Shown in pieces: positions 45,760 through 46,046 of a DNA stretch of 46,046 nucleotides. Origin of the DNA: Natronobacillus azotifigens (GTDB lineage: Bacteria > Bacillota > Bacilli > Bacillales > Amphibacillaceae); NCBI RefSeq assembly GCF_026805325.1, contig NZ_JAPRAT010000031.1:1-46046 (forward strand), given 5' to 3'. Numbering within the stretch: the first letter of the stretch is position 1; each line of letters starts with the position of its first letter. The notes below the pieces were generated by a model. The model searched no databases and was not told where the DNA came from. It worked only from the letters and a program-made list of their open reading frames with translations. A program made the translations under genes and the position numbers.

Positions 45760-45914
45760 TAAAGTGAAACTTCAATCAGTGGGGGTTTTTAGGTATTCCC
45801 CCACTGATTGTTAGTTGAACCATTCGGGGTGCTGGCGTCCGTTACTCCCACTTAAACAACTTAGTATCTCGTTGTTTTGAAGTGGGAGTCTTACGGACGG
45901 TTGCTCCGGGATAA
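45760..45914 (+). repeat. Repeat A copy 13 (short form, complete)
   Basis: Reference copy. AAAGTGAAACTTC; hairpin 1 AATCAGTGGGGG / CCCCCACTGATT; TTAGTTGAACCATTCGGGG; hairpin 3 CGTCCGT-ACTCCCACTT-ACAAC / GTTGT-AAGTGGGAGT-ACGGACG; end GCTCCGGGATAA. Over 95% identical by eye to copy 8, 13 kb away. Confidence 0.95.
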
Positions 45915-45944
45915 TCATTCTCTGTCTTTTTTGTCGGAAAAAAC

Positions 45945-45979
45945 ATAACAGATGATCAATAATAAGATCACCTGTTATT
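45945..45979 (-). terminator. Terminator of a gene entering from the right
   Basis: Minus strand: ATAACAGGTGATC / GATCATCTGTTAT with an 8-base loop, then GTTTTTTCC. It would end a minus-strand gene located beyond the right edge. Confidence 0.6.
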
Positions 45980-45985
45980 AGTAAT

Positions 45986-46046
45986 TTACTCAACTTTCGC
46001 AGCTAGAAAAAAGCATTTAATATAACTGGCTGTAAAGCGTGTCACT
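45986..46046 (-). CDS. 3' end of an unidentified gene (partial)
   Basis: A minus-strand frame open from the window edge encodes TRFTASYIKCFFLAAKVE and stops at 45986-45988, seven bases before a terminator. Only 19 codons are visible, so no family can be named. The terminator position is the main support. Confidence 0.35.
   Translation of the reverse strand, partial: VTRFTASYIKCFFLAAKVE

Noticed and set aside
22717..45914. Repeat A as a complete insertion sequence
   Set aside because: At most 185 bp, with no transposase frame and no terminal inverted repeats; only a non-autonomous element is possible.

Overview
The window is a low-GC Bacillaceae chromosome segment. Gene order follows two blocks of the Bacillus subtilis map: leuS-ytqA-ytqB-ytpB-asnB-metK-ytlACD-ytkD, then yugO-pgi-yuzA-yugI-patB ... 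yuiD-yuiC-yumB-yumC ... yutM-dapF-yutI-thrBC-hom-yutG-yutD-yunA. Acidic extensions on two secreted proteins, and the many paired repeats, suggest a halotolerant or alkaliphilic genus of the Oceanobacillus/Gracilibacillus/Amphibacillus type. That placement is inference.

Layout. Bases 1-260 hold the upstream end of an rRNA operon read leftwards: the first bases of 16S, an antitermination leader and tandem promoters. Next come leuS with a leucine T-box, the tRNA-modification pair ytqA/ytqB, a terpene synthase, asnB and metK. A three-gene ABC importer, a Nudix hydrolase, an SOS-type Y-family polymerase with a YolD partner, and an orphan response regulator follow. ribU (FMN riboswitch), an M42 peptidase, a K+ channel, pgi, yugI, patB, sodC, ptsH, deoD, bioY (BirA-type operator), yuiD, yuiC, two flavoprotein oxidoreductases, selO, Fe-S carriers, dapF, hom-thrC-thrB, pgpA, yutD, lytH and an NSS-family transporter with a 32-residue subunit complete the window.

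The most unusual content is not coding. Two families of structured dispersed repeats occupy many intergenic gaps. Family A (about 155-180 bp, 13 whole or partial copies, consecutive hairpins) and family B (about 235 bp, 5 copies, arms that fold into a cloverleaf-like four-way junction) often lie side by side. One A copy truncates a C39-type peptidase gene and another supplies the deoD stop codon, so A behaves like a small non-autonomous mobile element. Two local tandem arrays (16 x 20 bp and about 5.5 x 52 bp, the latter with a hairpin in each unit) and a 1.3-kb-spaced duplication of the yumC 3' end add to this. No transposase, integrase or CRISPR array was seen.

The genes are mainly core metabolism: aminoacylation, methionine/SAM, threonine, lysine/peptidoglycan precursors, cofactor uptake (riboflavin, biotin) and Fe-S assembly. 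Visible regulation includes a T-box, an FMN riboswitch, a LexA-like box and a BirA-like operator.
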